Assembly (NCBI GenBank): GCA_029204225.1
Contig: CM055110.1
Span: 2,370,659 to 2,434,658 of the forward strand
DNA: 64,000 bases
Source of the DNA: Diphasiastrum complanatum
Lineage: Eukaryota; Streptophyta; Lycopodiopsida; Lycopodiales; Lycopodiaceae
Direction: 5' to 3'
Positions 19,626-30,211 of this stretch are shown piece after piece. The notes beneath the pieces were generated by a model. It was not told where the DNA came from. It searched no databases and saw nothing but the letters and a program-made list of their open reading frames with translations. How positions within the stretch are numbered: the first letter of the stretch is position 1; each line of letters starts with the position of its first letter. The translations under genes and the position numbers were made by a program.

Positions 19626-21159
19626 TTGGCTCCCATGGATTCCACTTTGGTTGAACACACTAAGTGCTATAAAACTGACTCAACCTATATGCTTAGCCAC
19701 ACATTAATGCATTATGGAAGCATCTAGATTGCACTAGGAAAAATCACATAAACCATCCTCAACAACTATTCGTCACTCTAATATCGTACTCGATGACGAT
19801 CTCCCTTGGTACTGTCATTGAAATGTCAAATTGACATGCTTACGTGCTTACTAATTAGTAACTCAATGTGTTCAAGAGTTATCAAATGAAAATCGTAGAT
19901 TTGAAATGTATTTGCTAAACAAAGACTCAACAAGTATCAAAGTCGAATTACTCCATAAATGGCATCAAACATGAATGTACATATTAATACACTACAACAA
20001 AACGCACAATTTCCAGCGCTTTTTTTAACGTTTTTTTAAGGTTGGCCTTGAAATAAGCCTTGCAACTTTAAATATGATTTTAAGAGGCTTATATGGAGGG
20101 TTATAAGGAGGCCAAGGACATTTCCAAATCCCAAAATCATTCTGCTAACCGAGGGTAATAAGGAGGCTTATAAAGAAGCTATAGACTTTCAAAAATGCTC
20201 TCTGCTAGCTGAGGGTAATACCAACACTAATGAAAGAACACACCTTAGTATAAACCTCGGAATGTTACATAATACAAATGGAAGATATTTTTGAAAATTG
20301 TTGTTTATCAATATACATGGAATTTCATTTTCTATAGGGGCCATATACACAAGTGAAAATAGAAAATTATGTATCACCACAATATCATGATCACAATTTG
20401 TGTACTCACATGCGTCAACTTTTTGTTTGATGTCGACTAATCAAATAATACAATACAATTGCATCTGTGAGAAATGTGATTAATATTATAAAAAGTTGCA
20501 ATACATCATACGATTTCACTTATTCACTTGCTAATTCCTCGTTATCATTTGTTGCATCATCATGCAACAAATCCACCAAACCAAATGAGTCTATCTCTAG
20601 TTCTACCCAAATATCTCCTATAGCTTCTTTATTAATAAGTTGATCTTCACAAGCTGATGGCGATGGTGACGACGAGAACAATCGAGAAGTTGTGTTGAGC
20701 GATGTCGATCCATCTATAATGATGCATCACGCTCAATATCACCATTTGCTTGTGAAGCATGCACAGTTTGAGAACTCTTTGAATTGTAGCAATTGTATCT
20801 AGAGACTTGTATGACTTTTTTTTTTTTTCATACACAGTCATGTGCTTTGAAGTTATCAAGAAGCTGATCTCTTTTGCGACGACACGACTGGCATTTTATT
20901 GGTGAAGGCCTCTATCATTCTTGACTTATTCCCTTGGAGCTTTTAAACAACATCAGTGGTCTGCTGCAAATGTCGAAAAAAAGTGTCATCTTTAGCATCA
21001 CGATCTTGTTCAGGTACATCAGTTGGTAGCACCATGTCGTCCATGACCTCTATCCTCAAAAATTTGTTTACTTCGAGGAGCGACTTGAATCATGTACCAT
21101 CATTTGCGATCTGAACGATCGGGGTGAGAGACCACCCGTAATTGATCGATGTTACCATG
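19626..21159. other. possible CACTA-transposon debris
   Basis: CACTACAACAAAA at 19990-20002 has the form of a plant CACTA terminal repeat. Two short repeated blocks (CTGCTARCYGAGGGTAATA at about 20142 and 20200) follow. At about 20900-21050 the minus strand can be read as DDTFFRHLQQTTDVV, stop, KLQGNKSRMIEAF, a possible coding relic. I did not find the partner terminus or a transposase catalytic motif. Confidence 0.25.
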
Positions 21160-21455
21160 AACATTGACTTGTAATTAGGATATATGTTAATTGAATGCTC
21201 ATTTTATTCAGTTCAGATCGATTCTTGCTTGCAGATAACTTTATTTGTAGATTAAATTATTTGTATGACTGATAGTCTGTGTCGAATTGTTGCTCTAATT
21301 CCACACCTAATATGCTTTTGCAAAACTAAATCTAACACCGATCTAATGCTCTGGAATTGATTGTATTGATCCAATGATTTTGAAGTTGTGATCAAGTAGG
21401 ACAGACTTCGAACTATCGAAGTCGGTCTGAATACGATAGACGTAGCTTGTGGGTA
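21160..21455 (+). repeat. LTR beta fragment, plus orientation
   Basis: GAATGCTCATTTTATTCAG, TGTGACTGATAG-like and TTGAAGTTGTGATCAAG blocks appear in the same order as in the LTR at 48619-49191. The 27.7-28.2 kb copy is the same family on the minus strand. This fragment is cut off at about 21455, where the minus-strand domain X sequence begins. Confidence 0.75.
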
Positions 21456-21919
21456 TACTTGGTTAGACACGTGCAAGCGGCATCCATCTCCTTGCTCTTG
21501 ATGGCTTCTAGCAAGTAACCATCCTTGTTCTTATGATTATCCACTAATGTATCCAGGAATTGGAGGTGTTGGGAAATCTCTAATTCTTTCAGCTTCTTTG
21601 TCATTCTGATGGGTCCTTCTGGGAATCGGAAGTCCATCAGATCCGTGGTCGCTAGCGGCACAGTAAACGTGGTGTTAACTCTCCTTGAAAGTCTGAATGA
21701 AAATGCTTTCAAAGTGGGGTTATAGTTATTGTAGGCTGTTGTCATGAGGAAATGGCTTTGGAAGCCCTTGGTCAGAAGATTTGTAAACTCCAGCTTTCGG
21801 AACACTGGTTGTGCCTCATCGTACCACTATTGTGTTTCTTGTACGTCCATTAGACTCAGGCTAACTGGAACGGCGATGCTTCCAACCATAAACTCAAATT
21901 CAGCAGCAGTAAATGCCAT
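21413..21919 (-). pseudogene. domain X copy 2, in frame behind gypsy integrase
   Basis: Minus-strand frame from ATG 21919: MAFTAAEFEFMVG, MDVQETQ, TAG (21827), WYDEAQPVFRKLEFTNLL, AYNNYNPTLKAFSF, DLMDFRFPEGP, NHKNKDGYLLEAIKSKE, DAACTCLTKYTHK. The 97 residues from AYNNY match 9092-9400 plus without gaps. The stop is again at a Gln position (QETQ*WY against EMQTWY in copy 1). Upstream, the same frame continues into the gypsy integrase at 21925-22475, so integrase and domain X share one frame apart from this TAG. The last residues (KLRLSYSDRLR) are antisense to LTR beta, so the true C-terminus is lost. Confidence 0.7.
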
Positions 21920-21924
21920 GCTCG

Positions 21925-22475
21925 TCTTCCTGTGTTTAGATTTGTAAAGCACTTCAATCTTTTCGGTGTATCTCTCAATTGTAATAGCATAGAGGGTCAG
22001 GAGATTATGTACAACGTCATTGAGGAAGTGAGTCCCTCTTTCACTTACTAACTCTATCAAATAGCCGAATCGGGTGATAATATCTTCATATAAAAACTTG
22101 GCTGTGACTTTGGCAGCGGCTTGTTTCGTCGCTCTAGCCTCTACCCAATTTCTAGCATAGTCAGTGGCCACTAAGATATATCTGGACTGAGTACCTCGTG
22201 TGGTTGGGCTAATTGGCCCTACAAAATCAATCCCCCCTTTATGAAATGCTTCTCCTTCGGCTATTGAAGTTAAAGGCATAAAATCAGCGTGTTGAGGACT
22301 CGTGTTTATTCTTTAACAGTCATCGCATGTTCTAATTTGTGCATAAGTATCTTTAAATAATGTCGTCCACCAGTATCTTGGCTTATAAAATTTTCTTAGC
22401 AGTACTGTCGGATGAGAAGTGCCCTCCTCCTTCACCTTCATGTGTCAGAGAAATTATTTGTTCAACTTCGTCCTC
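21925..22475 (-). pseudogene. Ty3/gypsy integrase, truncated
   Basis: Minus-strand zinc-binding HHCC region: HEGEGGGHFSSDSTAKKIL, RYWWTTLFKDTYAQIRTCDD, C*RINTSPQHADF (TAA at a Gln position). Catalytic core: GIDFVGPISPTTRG (first Asp), RYILVATDYARNWVEA, IELVSERGTHFLNDVVHNLL. The second catalytic Asp of the VSDRGTHF motif is Glu here. The core then ends at LLTLYAI and lacks the STPYHPQANG..E block, so the third catalytic residue is absent. From there the frame runs into domain X. It is part of the gypsy element at 21.4-28.2 kb. Confidence 0.85.
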
Positions 22476-22594
22476 ATTAACACACCTCCTGATTATTCCA
22501 TCTACACCTTTTCTATATAATTGTCCATCAATCAAAAGATAAGGCCTTTACTTTAGTATCAATTTACGCTTATCAACTTTAGAAATAGTTGGGT

Positions 22595-22943
22595 CTAGTG
22601 CACCAGTTGATAGAAGGGATACAATTTCTTCAGCCCATCTAGGAGTCGCATCGATTTGGATAGGTAGGCGTCCGATAGTTCGTCATTGATAGGCTCTATG
22701 ACTCTATCAACTGATGTTATCCTAGATAAATGGTCAGCAAGAAAATGTTGCTTTTTTTTTCTAACAATAATCTTGAAGTCAAATTTTAAAAGGATAAGTA
22801 ACCATCTAGCTATCAATGTTGCATGGTTTATTCAACAGATACAATAATGTTTGGTGATCAGTATAAAACTTGAATTGATTTCCTACAAAATCAAGAATGA
22901 ATATGTGATAGCAATTTCAATGGCCTACAAAGATATGGATCTC
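22595..22943 (-). pseudogene. Ty3/gypsy RNase H
   Basis: Reads FKFYTDHQTLLYLLNKPC, then (frame continues) ARWLLILLKFDFKIIVRKKK, QHFLADHLSRI, a standard RNase H and connection end. The 5' side is cut at 22943 by the insertion of a copia at 22949-24494; RT continues beyond it at 24500. Confidence 0.85.
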
Positions 22944-22948
22944 CTTTA

Positions 22949-23963
22949 TGTCGGAAATAGGTGAGTAATGGAATAGCGAAAACTTCCTACTTCCAATGCG
23001 TGACTACGTCTATCAATATTGAACAAAATAGTAGTGACGGAAATCACGTTCAATCTTTAGTAACTAAGCTTGAAATCACTAGAAACTAAGTGATTACGTA
23101 GCCAAACATAAAGCATTGAATTCTCAGACAATTTCTATCAGTTACAAAAACATTACAGAAATGCATACATTTGACACGTACTGGACGCAATAAGAAGTTT
23201 GATTGATTCAGTAAGAAAACAAATCAGTGAGTGCAAGTAATAGTGGATCAAAACCGCACACTCTAAGCTATCTCTGAGTAATTGAGAATAAGTCTGAAAT
23301 AAGCAACTATGCTAATAAGTAGTAGCACAATAGCAACTCTAAAACAAACTCTAAAGACTGAGCTAGAATGCTCAAGAGAGTTCAAGCTTTCTGGTCATGA
23401 ACGATCTGCTTGATAAGAGCGCAGGAAGCATTGTGTAATAACACTCAACTCCTTCACAATTCACAACAGGATAATGAAATGTATGAACAGCTGATTTATA
23501 CTAAGTAATTAGGTCGTCAAATGTGATTATAAGTTGGCTGGAGTCCGCTAGCATTCATCCAGTTCCTTCTAAGAAATTAATTGCTGATAAGCGACGTCAA
23601 TCGCCATAAATAGTTTGTTTGCATAAATGAGCGAAACTATCACTCTGCATAAATGAACGTAAACTGCCATCAGGGAAATGCAAAAATGCCGAAGTGAGAG
23701 AAAATCTTGAAGGGTGAAAAATGTGAAGGTCTTCAGTAAAATCATTTCCTTAATTTTAGGGCACTATGAAAATGCGAAAAACACAAAATTTCTCACAGGC
23801 GAAAAATGCGAAAAAGATGACACTATATTTCTGTAGACTATGTAAAAACACTTGTAATTCTACAGACTGTGTAAAATACGAAAAAATTCGTAGAACTGGA
23901 TAAACAGTTGGATGAAGATTAAAAATCGATTAGTCGATTAGTAGGAAGGAGAATAATCCAACA
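22949..23963 (-). repeat. 3' LTR of the nested copia (1015 bp)
   Basis: Minus-strand start TGTTGGATTATTC (23963) follows the purine tract GGAAGAG; the end CCGACA (22949) abuts the target duplication. No coding sequence. Confidence 0.85.
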
Positions 23964-24245
23964 CTCTTCCTTAATCTGAATCCATGAATGCCTTGACCTT
24001 CAAACTTAGTTCCGCACAGAACTTTTTGTGTACTTCCAAGCTTAATGCTTTAGTAGAAATATCCGCTGTCATATCTTGTGTTTGATAGTACTGCAATCTG
24101 ACCTCTTTGTAGCTTTGCCCAGATCAGTCTTGTCGAATTCAGAAGATAACAATTTCTTGGCCTCTTTTATCAGATCGGTCCTGTTGCTGAAAATCAATGT
24201 ATCATCCACGTATAAAGTGATAATGATAAAAGACTGTTGCACTGC

Positions 24246-24494
24246 TTTGAAGTAAGGTCTTTAGTAAAGTCATTTTCTTGATTTTAGGGCATGTTTTCTC
24301 GAAATTTTTGACAGGCGAAAAATGCAAAAAAGGTGACACTGTTGTCAAACTCCATGTATTTCTATAGACTTTGTAAAAACACTTGTAATTTTGTAGACTG
24401 TGTAAAACACGGGAAAATCTGTAGAACTCGATAAACAATTGGATGAAGATTAAAAACTGATTAGTCGATTAGTAGAAAGGAGAATAATCCAGCA
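24246..24494 (-). repeat. truncated 5' LTR of the nested copia
   Basis: About 249 bp homologous to 23715-23963, with an extra 15-20 bp and small gaps. It is joined directly to RT sequence at about 24245, without PBS, gag, protease or integrase, so one deletion removed the rest of the LTR and most of pol. Confidence 0.85.
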
Positions 24495-24499
24495 CTTTA

Positions 24500-25440
24500 C
24501 TGTGGCCAGTAGCGGCATGTCTAGGATGACTCTCACCTCGACTAGGTCCGTGGATATACCATCTTTGGATATGATGTGTCCTAAGACAACACCATGTGCT
24601 ACCCAAATCTGACATTTCTCTGGATTCAAAGAGATTCCATATTTCTACATTGGATTAAAACTTTTTCAAGACAATCAAGATGATCACAAGCTTTAGATTT
24701 AACACCAATATCATCAAGATAGATTTCTAAAATCTTATGCAGTAAATCTTTAAACGCAAACTACATTACTCTCTAAAATGTGGATGGAGCATTGCAAAGT
24801 CTAAATGGCATTACTTGATATGCATATGTACCAAACTTTGTGGCAAACGTAGTCTTATGAATGTCCTTTGGATCTAATCAGATAAGAATTATAGCACATA
24901 AACCATCCAAAAATCTCATTGCCTCGGATCTTGCCATCTCTTCTAATATAGCATCGGTTAATGGTAAAGGGAAGTGGTCCTTCTTTGTGACTTTATTCAG
25001 TTCTTTTAGATCCACACATATCCGTAACTTACCATTCTTCTTGGGTACCACCACTATTGGGGATAACCATGTTGTATGCTCTATTTCTTTAATGAAACCT
25101 ACATCCAATAATCTCTGTATATCTTCTTTGATCTTCTCTCTGTAAAGTGGATTACACCGGTAAGGTTTGGCTTGGACTGGCCTTTCACCATCTACTAATG
25201 GTATGGAGTGTACTGCTATTTCAGGTGGTATACCTTTCATTTATTTATAGGTCCATGCAAAGACGTCACGATATTTTTGTAAGAGCTTTTCTAAGTTTAA
25301 ATGCTATCGTCTATCAAGATGGGCTCCTATATGTATGAATCTGTCATCATTCTCATTTGGATCTTTCAGATTTAGTGGAACAGTCTTAGCTGGCCCATCG
25401 AATGAAGATGAGTCACAGGTTTGCTCACACTTCAGTTGAG
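24500..25440 (-). pseudogene. Ty3/gypsy reverse transcriptase
   Basis: Minus strand: KYRDVFAWTYK then MKGIPPEIAVHSIPLVDGER, LYREKIKEDIQRLLDVGFIK, LSPIVVVPKKNGKLRICVDL, KELNKVTKKDHFPLPLTDA, FLDGL (25300-24900). Then YQVMPFRLCNAP (about 24820), the active-site block ILEIYLDDIGVKS (about 24715), and NPEKCQIWVAHGVVLGHIIS (about 24600) up to the nested copia at 24494. YLDD is intact, with stops and frameshifts between blocks. The DVFAW and HSIPL spacing is typical of plant gypsy. Confidence 0.9.
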
Positions 25441-26270
25441 GCAACGCAATAGGAACATCTCCTAGGGAACAATCTGATAATTTTTCTTGGGTACATCGAG
25501 TCCAGGGGTTTTGTTATGCACAGGGATCTTCTCGGGTAAGGATGGGGCTCTACTGGGGCATGGCCTTGAACATGAAGCAACATTAGTTAAGTCGTCAGTG
25601 TGTGGCTCAGTGAGATGAGCAATTGGTTGTTTCATCTTTTGGCGGATCTGCTTTTGTTTCTTGGTTAACCTTGAGTGTATGATAGGGAGCAGTTTATTTA
25701 GTGAAATGGTAATCTTGAGTTTATTAATACCCATAGATGGAGGAATCTGAGTATGTGGTTGAGCTGTGAGTTTGGATCTAGAGTACTATTGATTTCATCT
25801 CTCGGATTATCCCATTCATATAACTTATCATGCAGATGACGATCGGTTAATCGACTAGGTTGTGCTACATTCTTCAGAATGCATTCATCTACATGTGCAA
25901 AAGGAGATGGTAGCTTAATCTCTTTTGGTATTCTTGTAAGGTAGGATGATTGTGGATCTAGATAGTGAAGTATTTGCTCATCATTCAGATCTTCGTCAAT
26001 CATTGTCAACATAATGCTTTCATCTGTGATTGCTATGGGAGCGTTAATCGACGGGCTTGGAAGCCATTCTGTCTGAATGAGCTCTACGTCAACATAAGAA
26101 ACAGAAAAAGCAACCATAATTGGCTGATCTATATTTCTAGATGTGATCGTTATTGGACTTTCGAAATCGGACATTACCTCATTACTACATCGATTAGCAT
26201 CTATCCAATCAATGGTTGCTAATACGTGTCCCCAATTAATGATATTGGTACACACACCCCCCCCCCCTTC
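25441..26270 (-). pseudogene. long protease-RT spacer of the gypsy polyprotein
   Basis: Open minus-strand stretches 26324-25698 and 25734-25462 read DANRCSNEVMSDFESPITI, WLPSPSINAPIAITDESIML, IDEDLNDEQILHYLDPQSS and SRLTKKQKQIRQKMKQ. They link protease to RT. No domain is recognised. The length (about 270 residues) exceeds the short linkers of most plant gypsy elements. It includes a run of C at 26260-26270. Confidence 0.6.
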
Positions 26271-26275
26271 CCCCA

Positions 26276-26640
26276 TCACATGTGGTAGAGGAACATCCCA
26301 AAGATCATGTGTTGTTTCTTCCAATCTTGAACTACTTCAGCATTTGTTACCCATGTAGTTCCTAACAAAAATTTGTAGCTAGAATTATCTTGTGGGAGAT
26401 CTAATACTATGCAATCAACTGTAAACTTAAGACCAGCAATCTTAATGGATACGTCGTTGATGTGTCCATATGGTTCGGTTGAAGTTTGGTCTGCTAAATT
26501 CAGCCTATATTTCAGTGGAACAATAGGGCCGATGCCCCATTGCTTAGCAAGTGACAACAAAATGATATTTACTCCTCACCCGCTATTGATGATAGCTGGT
26601 ACAGTAGTGTGATCTCTATGGCTCACTGGTAAGGTGATGC
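26276..26640 (-). pseudogene. Ty3/gypsy aspartic protease
   Basis: Reads VPAIINSG*GVNIILLSLAK, which corresponds to the IIDSGAGVN.L active-site motif. The catalytic Asp is changed to Asn (codon 26585-26587) and a TGA follows. Then PYGHINDVSIKIAGLKFTVD, FLLGTTWVTNAEVVQDW, the usual end of the fold with the LLG motif. It is inactive as it stands. Confidence 0.8.
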
Positions 26641-27044
26641 AACCTCTTGCCTTTCATGTTTGAAATAAGGTAGCATCAACTCATTGTGTCTGCCTTGGAG
26701 TCTCCGACTCATGAGGTGATTGAACGTCCTCATCATGCTGTTGTAGCTCGTGGGTTATAATCTTGCATAAAAGATCAGATAATTTCAGAACGGTATGGAA
26801 AGGTAATGTAATCTGAGATTGCAAAATGTCAGATATGAGTTCTATTCCTGAGGGTTGCGGCACATGTTTTTGTTTAGTTTCCTCGAGTAATGAAATAGGC
26901 TCTTTTTCATATTCAGGAAGTAGCTCATCTTGAACTTTTTTTTACCTTTCATGCTTGATTGTAGAATTAGGATAAGATCTGGGTGACATTGAAGTGGGGG
27001 AAGACTCGTCCTCTTCAATGTTCTTACTCTTAGATCTAGTGCCA

Positions 27045-27740
27045 TTCATGTTCTTTTATTGTAATTGGGCTCTTGTCATCACTCTAATTGCTTGTTCTTG
27101 GATGTGCCTAGTAGGCAGTGTCTCTTTCTCTTGTGCGGAACAATTTTTATAACAATGAGTTTGTCCACAATTTTCACAACATGCTTGGTAGGCTTTCTTT
27201 AGCTCACAAGTAAAAAACCTATGGCCTTCTTGCCCACAGACCCAACATCCATTAAGTTTGCTAGCGGTTGAGATAGCATAGCCACATTGGGTAGATGTTT
27301 ATGGATCTGCATAAGAATCGAGAATGCCTCCTCCGAGTAGTACAAAGAATCGTGAGAGCAAGAGACTTCCTCATCAACGTAACATGAGTAGGGTTTTTAT
27401 TTCTAGTTATCAACTGATTATTATCACCATTTGTTCTTTGTAGGACTTGTACTTTCTTTTGGGCTTGTGCGGTACCAGCTACTTCCAGTGGTTGTTGCAC
27501 ACCTGATTAATTCAGTGGTCTCTTTTGGGATCTGGATTGATTAACCGGATTATAGGGGCACTTGAAATATTCATGATCTGATCTGTTACAAAACACACAT
27601 CGGGATGGATTGTGCGTTGAGCCATTATTCGGACATTCATTACCAGTGTGATTTCATTTACAAATATAACACCATACACCTCGTCTAGGGTATGTATTCT
27701 GGATTTGAAAATCTTTTAAGGCTTTCTTCGATTTAGTAAT
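27045..27740 (-). pseudogene. Ty3/gypsy gag nucleocapsid with two zinc-knuckle pairs
   Basis: Pair 1 (27671-27558): CYICK*NHTGNEC and CVFCNRSDHEYFKC. Pair 2 (27247-27140): CWVCGQEGHRFFTC (27206-27247) and CENCGQTHCYKNC (27140-27178). Three have CX2CX3-4HX4C spacing with all ligands; pair 1 contains a stop. The region between is Gln/Lys-rich. Pair 1 matches the gag at 49.8 kb, which also follows LTR beta. The upstream capsid part of gag is missing: only about 20 bp separate pair 1 from the LTR end. Confidence 0.8.
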
Positions 27741-28242
27741 CCAATTGACTTCAAAGTCTTAGAAGTCTATCCTATTGATCACAGCTCCGAAGTTGCTGGA
27801 TTGACTAAGTCGATTCCCTAGCCATGCACAAATTACCTTGATTATAGAGATTTGGCTTTGCATAAGCATTGTATCAAAATGCAGTGATTAGAGCAAGAAA
27901 ATTGAACAGTGTTATCAGTCATATAAAATGATAAAATTTACAGAACAATGAATCTGCAAGTATGAATCAGTTCAAATCATGAAATCACCTTACAAAAACT
28001 CAATTGCTGGAACAATGATGGATTATTTGTGTAGAGATACAATGTGATTGCAGAACAGATCAGGCGCATTTTTCTTGATATAATACTCTGTGATAATAGA
28101 GAAGAAGAACGATACAATTGCACTCTGAATGAAAAATCATTGATCTTCTCTCCAATTCATTGATCTTAAATGAATACATACACATGTCTAACTGATTAAA
28201 AGAATGATTAATGTGTGATTTACAAACATGATTAAGGCAACA
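27730..28242 (-). repeat. LTR beta, 5' LTR of the gypsy element
   Basis: The minus strand begins TGTTGCCTTAATCATG at 28242. It shares ATTCTTTTAATYAGTTAG, GTGCAATTGT, AYCACAGAGTATT and GATCAA.AGGATAGACTTC with the plus-strand copy at 48619-49191. It is joined at about 27730 directly to the zinc-knuckle part of gag; PBS and capsid region are deleted. Confidence 0.8.
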
Positions 28243-28261
28243 TATCCGATATACTGATGAA

Positions 28262-30110
28262 TTTGTTCGCTATTCTATTCAGGAGCCAACCACAGTTGAG
28301 GAAGCTTTGTCATAGACTAACTCAGATATCTAGAAAGAAGCAATGGACAAAGAGTACAATTTAGTGGTGAGGAACAACACTTGGACTGTCACCAACTTGC
28401 CAGCAAACAGAAAGATTATTGATTGCAAATGAATCTTTAAGATCAAATACAAAGCAGACGAGAGCATCGACTGGAGGAAAGCTCGGAATTGTGGCAAGGG
28501 GATTTTCACAAATTTCCAACATCGACTACTTTGAGAACCCTCAACCCAGTTGTCAAGCACACTTCTATTTGACTCCTACTTTCTTATGCTGCTGCAACAA
28601 ATTTGTTACATCAGATGGATGTACAAATTGGAGTTATCAAGGAGGACATCTACATGATCCAACCAGAAGGCTACATTCTCAATGGTTGTGAAGACCAGGT
28701 ATACAAACTCCACAAAGTTTTGTACGATCTGAAACAATCTTGAAGAGAAAGGTTTCATCGAATCGACACGTTCTTGATTGATCATGGTTTTCAACCTAGC
28801 TCTACAAACTATAATGTGTATTATAAAGTTGTTAACTCTGTTTTAGTAATGTTGGGAGAATTTCTTGATTTTGGAACGAATATATTTTTCTCTCTATCCT
28901 CTCTAGTACATGCTTGTGTGCTCGAACTTAAGTTCGAGCAAAGGAGCATGTGCTTGAACTTAGGTTCGAGCATAGGTCTTTTTCAAGTTTGTGCGATTGA
29001 ACTTAATTTTGAATATAAGACCTCAGAAAAGAAAAGAATGGGACTTGGGATTGTCCTGAAATTACTAAAACAGTGTTTGTTAATCAATTCTTTGTCATTA
29101 TCACACTTTATGTGGATGATACATTACTTTTTGGCAACAATATTGCTCTGACAAATAATACAAAGAGGATGTTGTCCCAAGAATTCGAGATGACAGATCT
29201 TGGAGAAGCTCACTATTGTCTCGAGATTCATATCCATAGAGACAAAAGTCTAAGACTTCTCTATATCACCCAACAGAGGTACTTTTATAACTTGTTGATG
29301 AAGTTCAATTTTATGAATTGCAAGCCTGTACATAATCCCATGGATCCAAGTCTCAAATTATCCAAGGAATAGTGCCCTCAGACCAATGAGGAGAAGGCAG
29401 AAATGAAGGGATATCCATACTAATCTATTATTGGATCCCTTATGTATGCAATGATCTCAACTAGGCCAGATCCTGCATATGCCATTAGTTCCTTGAGTCA
29501 ATACATGACCAATCTTGGCATGATCCATTGGAAAGCCCTTTTCAGAGTAATCAGATATGTACGAGCTACTATAGACCTATGCATCTACTATGGTGATGGA
29601 GATCCATCCAATATCCATACTCTTCATGGATATATAGATGCAAATTGGGCAGGCGATATCGACACCAAAAAATCAACTTTTGGATACGTTTTTCTGCTCA
29701 ACAATGGTCCAATATCTTGGAATAGTCGTAAGTAGATCTCCATTGCAATGTCTTCCACAAAATCTGAGTACATTGTAGCCTCTCAAGCTACCAAAGAGGC
29801 AATATGGTTGAGGAATTTAATGTCTAATCAATCTACTCCAACAATGATTTAGTGCGACAATCAGAGTGCAATTGCATTTTCAATTAATCCTAGACTTCAC
29901 TCCAGGAGCAAGCACATCAAGATCAGATATCACTATACAAGGAGCATGATACTCAACAAGGAGGTGAGCCTAAAATTTTGCAGAACTTAGTACATGGTAG
30001 TTGACATTTTTACAAAGGGATTGAATTAGGAAACACACAAGAATTTTTGTGCTATCTTGGATTTACAAATCAAGGAATTCAAGGATCCAGATTAAGGGAT
30101 TTGCTGCTCC
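28262..30110 (+). pseudogene. Ty1/copia RT-RNase H (element C1)
   Basis: Plus-strand blocks: EAMDKEYNLVVRNNTWTV, IFKIKYKADESIDW, GVIKEDIYMIQPEGYILNG, YKLHKVLYDLKQS, SSTNYNVYYKVVN, then after a 240-bp insertion QFFVIITLYVDDTLLFGNN. Next come MTDLGEAHYCLEIHIHRD, GSLMYAMISTRPDPAYAISS, GYIDANWAGDIDTKKSTFGY, RSKHIKIRYHYTR and VVDIFTKGLN (RNase H). YVDD is intact. It starts in the integrase-RT linker. An LTR start (TGTTGGAGC, 30192) follows a purine-rich stretch but only about 20-30 bp of LTR remain. Confidence 0.9.
28836..29075. mobile_element. 240-bp MITE, hAT-like, inserted in copia RT
   Basis: Terminal inverted repeats CTCTGTTTTAGTAAT (28836-28850) and ATTACTAAAACAGTG (29061-29075) match at 14 of 15 positions. 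Flanking 8-bp direct repeats are GTTGTTAA (28828-28835) and TTTGTTAA (29076-29083), 7 of 8 identical; 8-bp duplications are characteristic of hAT elements. Deleting the element and one repeat joins YYKVVN to QFFVIITLYVDD in frame. Inside is a 22-bp perfect palindrome (28919-28940, core CTCGAACTTAAGTTCGAG) and degenerate copies of it at about 28951 and 28989. Confidence 0.85.
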
Positions 30111-30211
30111 TGAGTTGCAGTCTCTTCATCTTCTTCTAGATGTGACTATACTACAAGAAGGAATGGAAATTGCCTTCTGAGAAGAGTCAGCTGTTGGAGC
30201 AAAAATTGTGG

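Larger units (their letters stand above)
22949..24494 (-). mobile_element. nested internally deleted copia with CTTTA target duplication
   Basis: Flanked by the 5-bp direct repeat CTTTA (22944-22948 and 24495-24499). The minus strand starts TGCTGGATTATTC (24494) and ends CCTATTTCCGACA (22949). A 5' LTR piece (24494-24246) matches the first about 250 bp of the 3' LTR (23963-22949), including GGATTATTCTCC, the ACTAATCGACTAAT block and GGCAAAAATGCGAAA-like segments. Between them only about 280 bp remain: YVDD-containing RT (LYVDDTLIF near 24215) and an RNase H tail (FCAELSLKVKAFMDSD). The insertion splits the gypsy RT-RNase H. Confidence 0.9.

Noticed and set aside
19980-20250. CACTA transposon called as an element
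   Set aside because: Only one terminus-like motif and a weak coding relic were seen; no partner end, duplication or transposase motif, so it stays a low-confidence region note.
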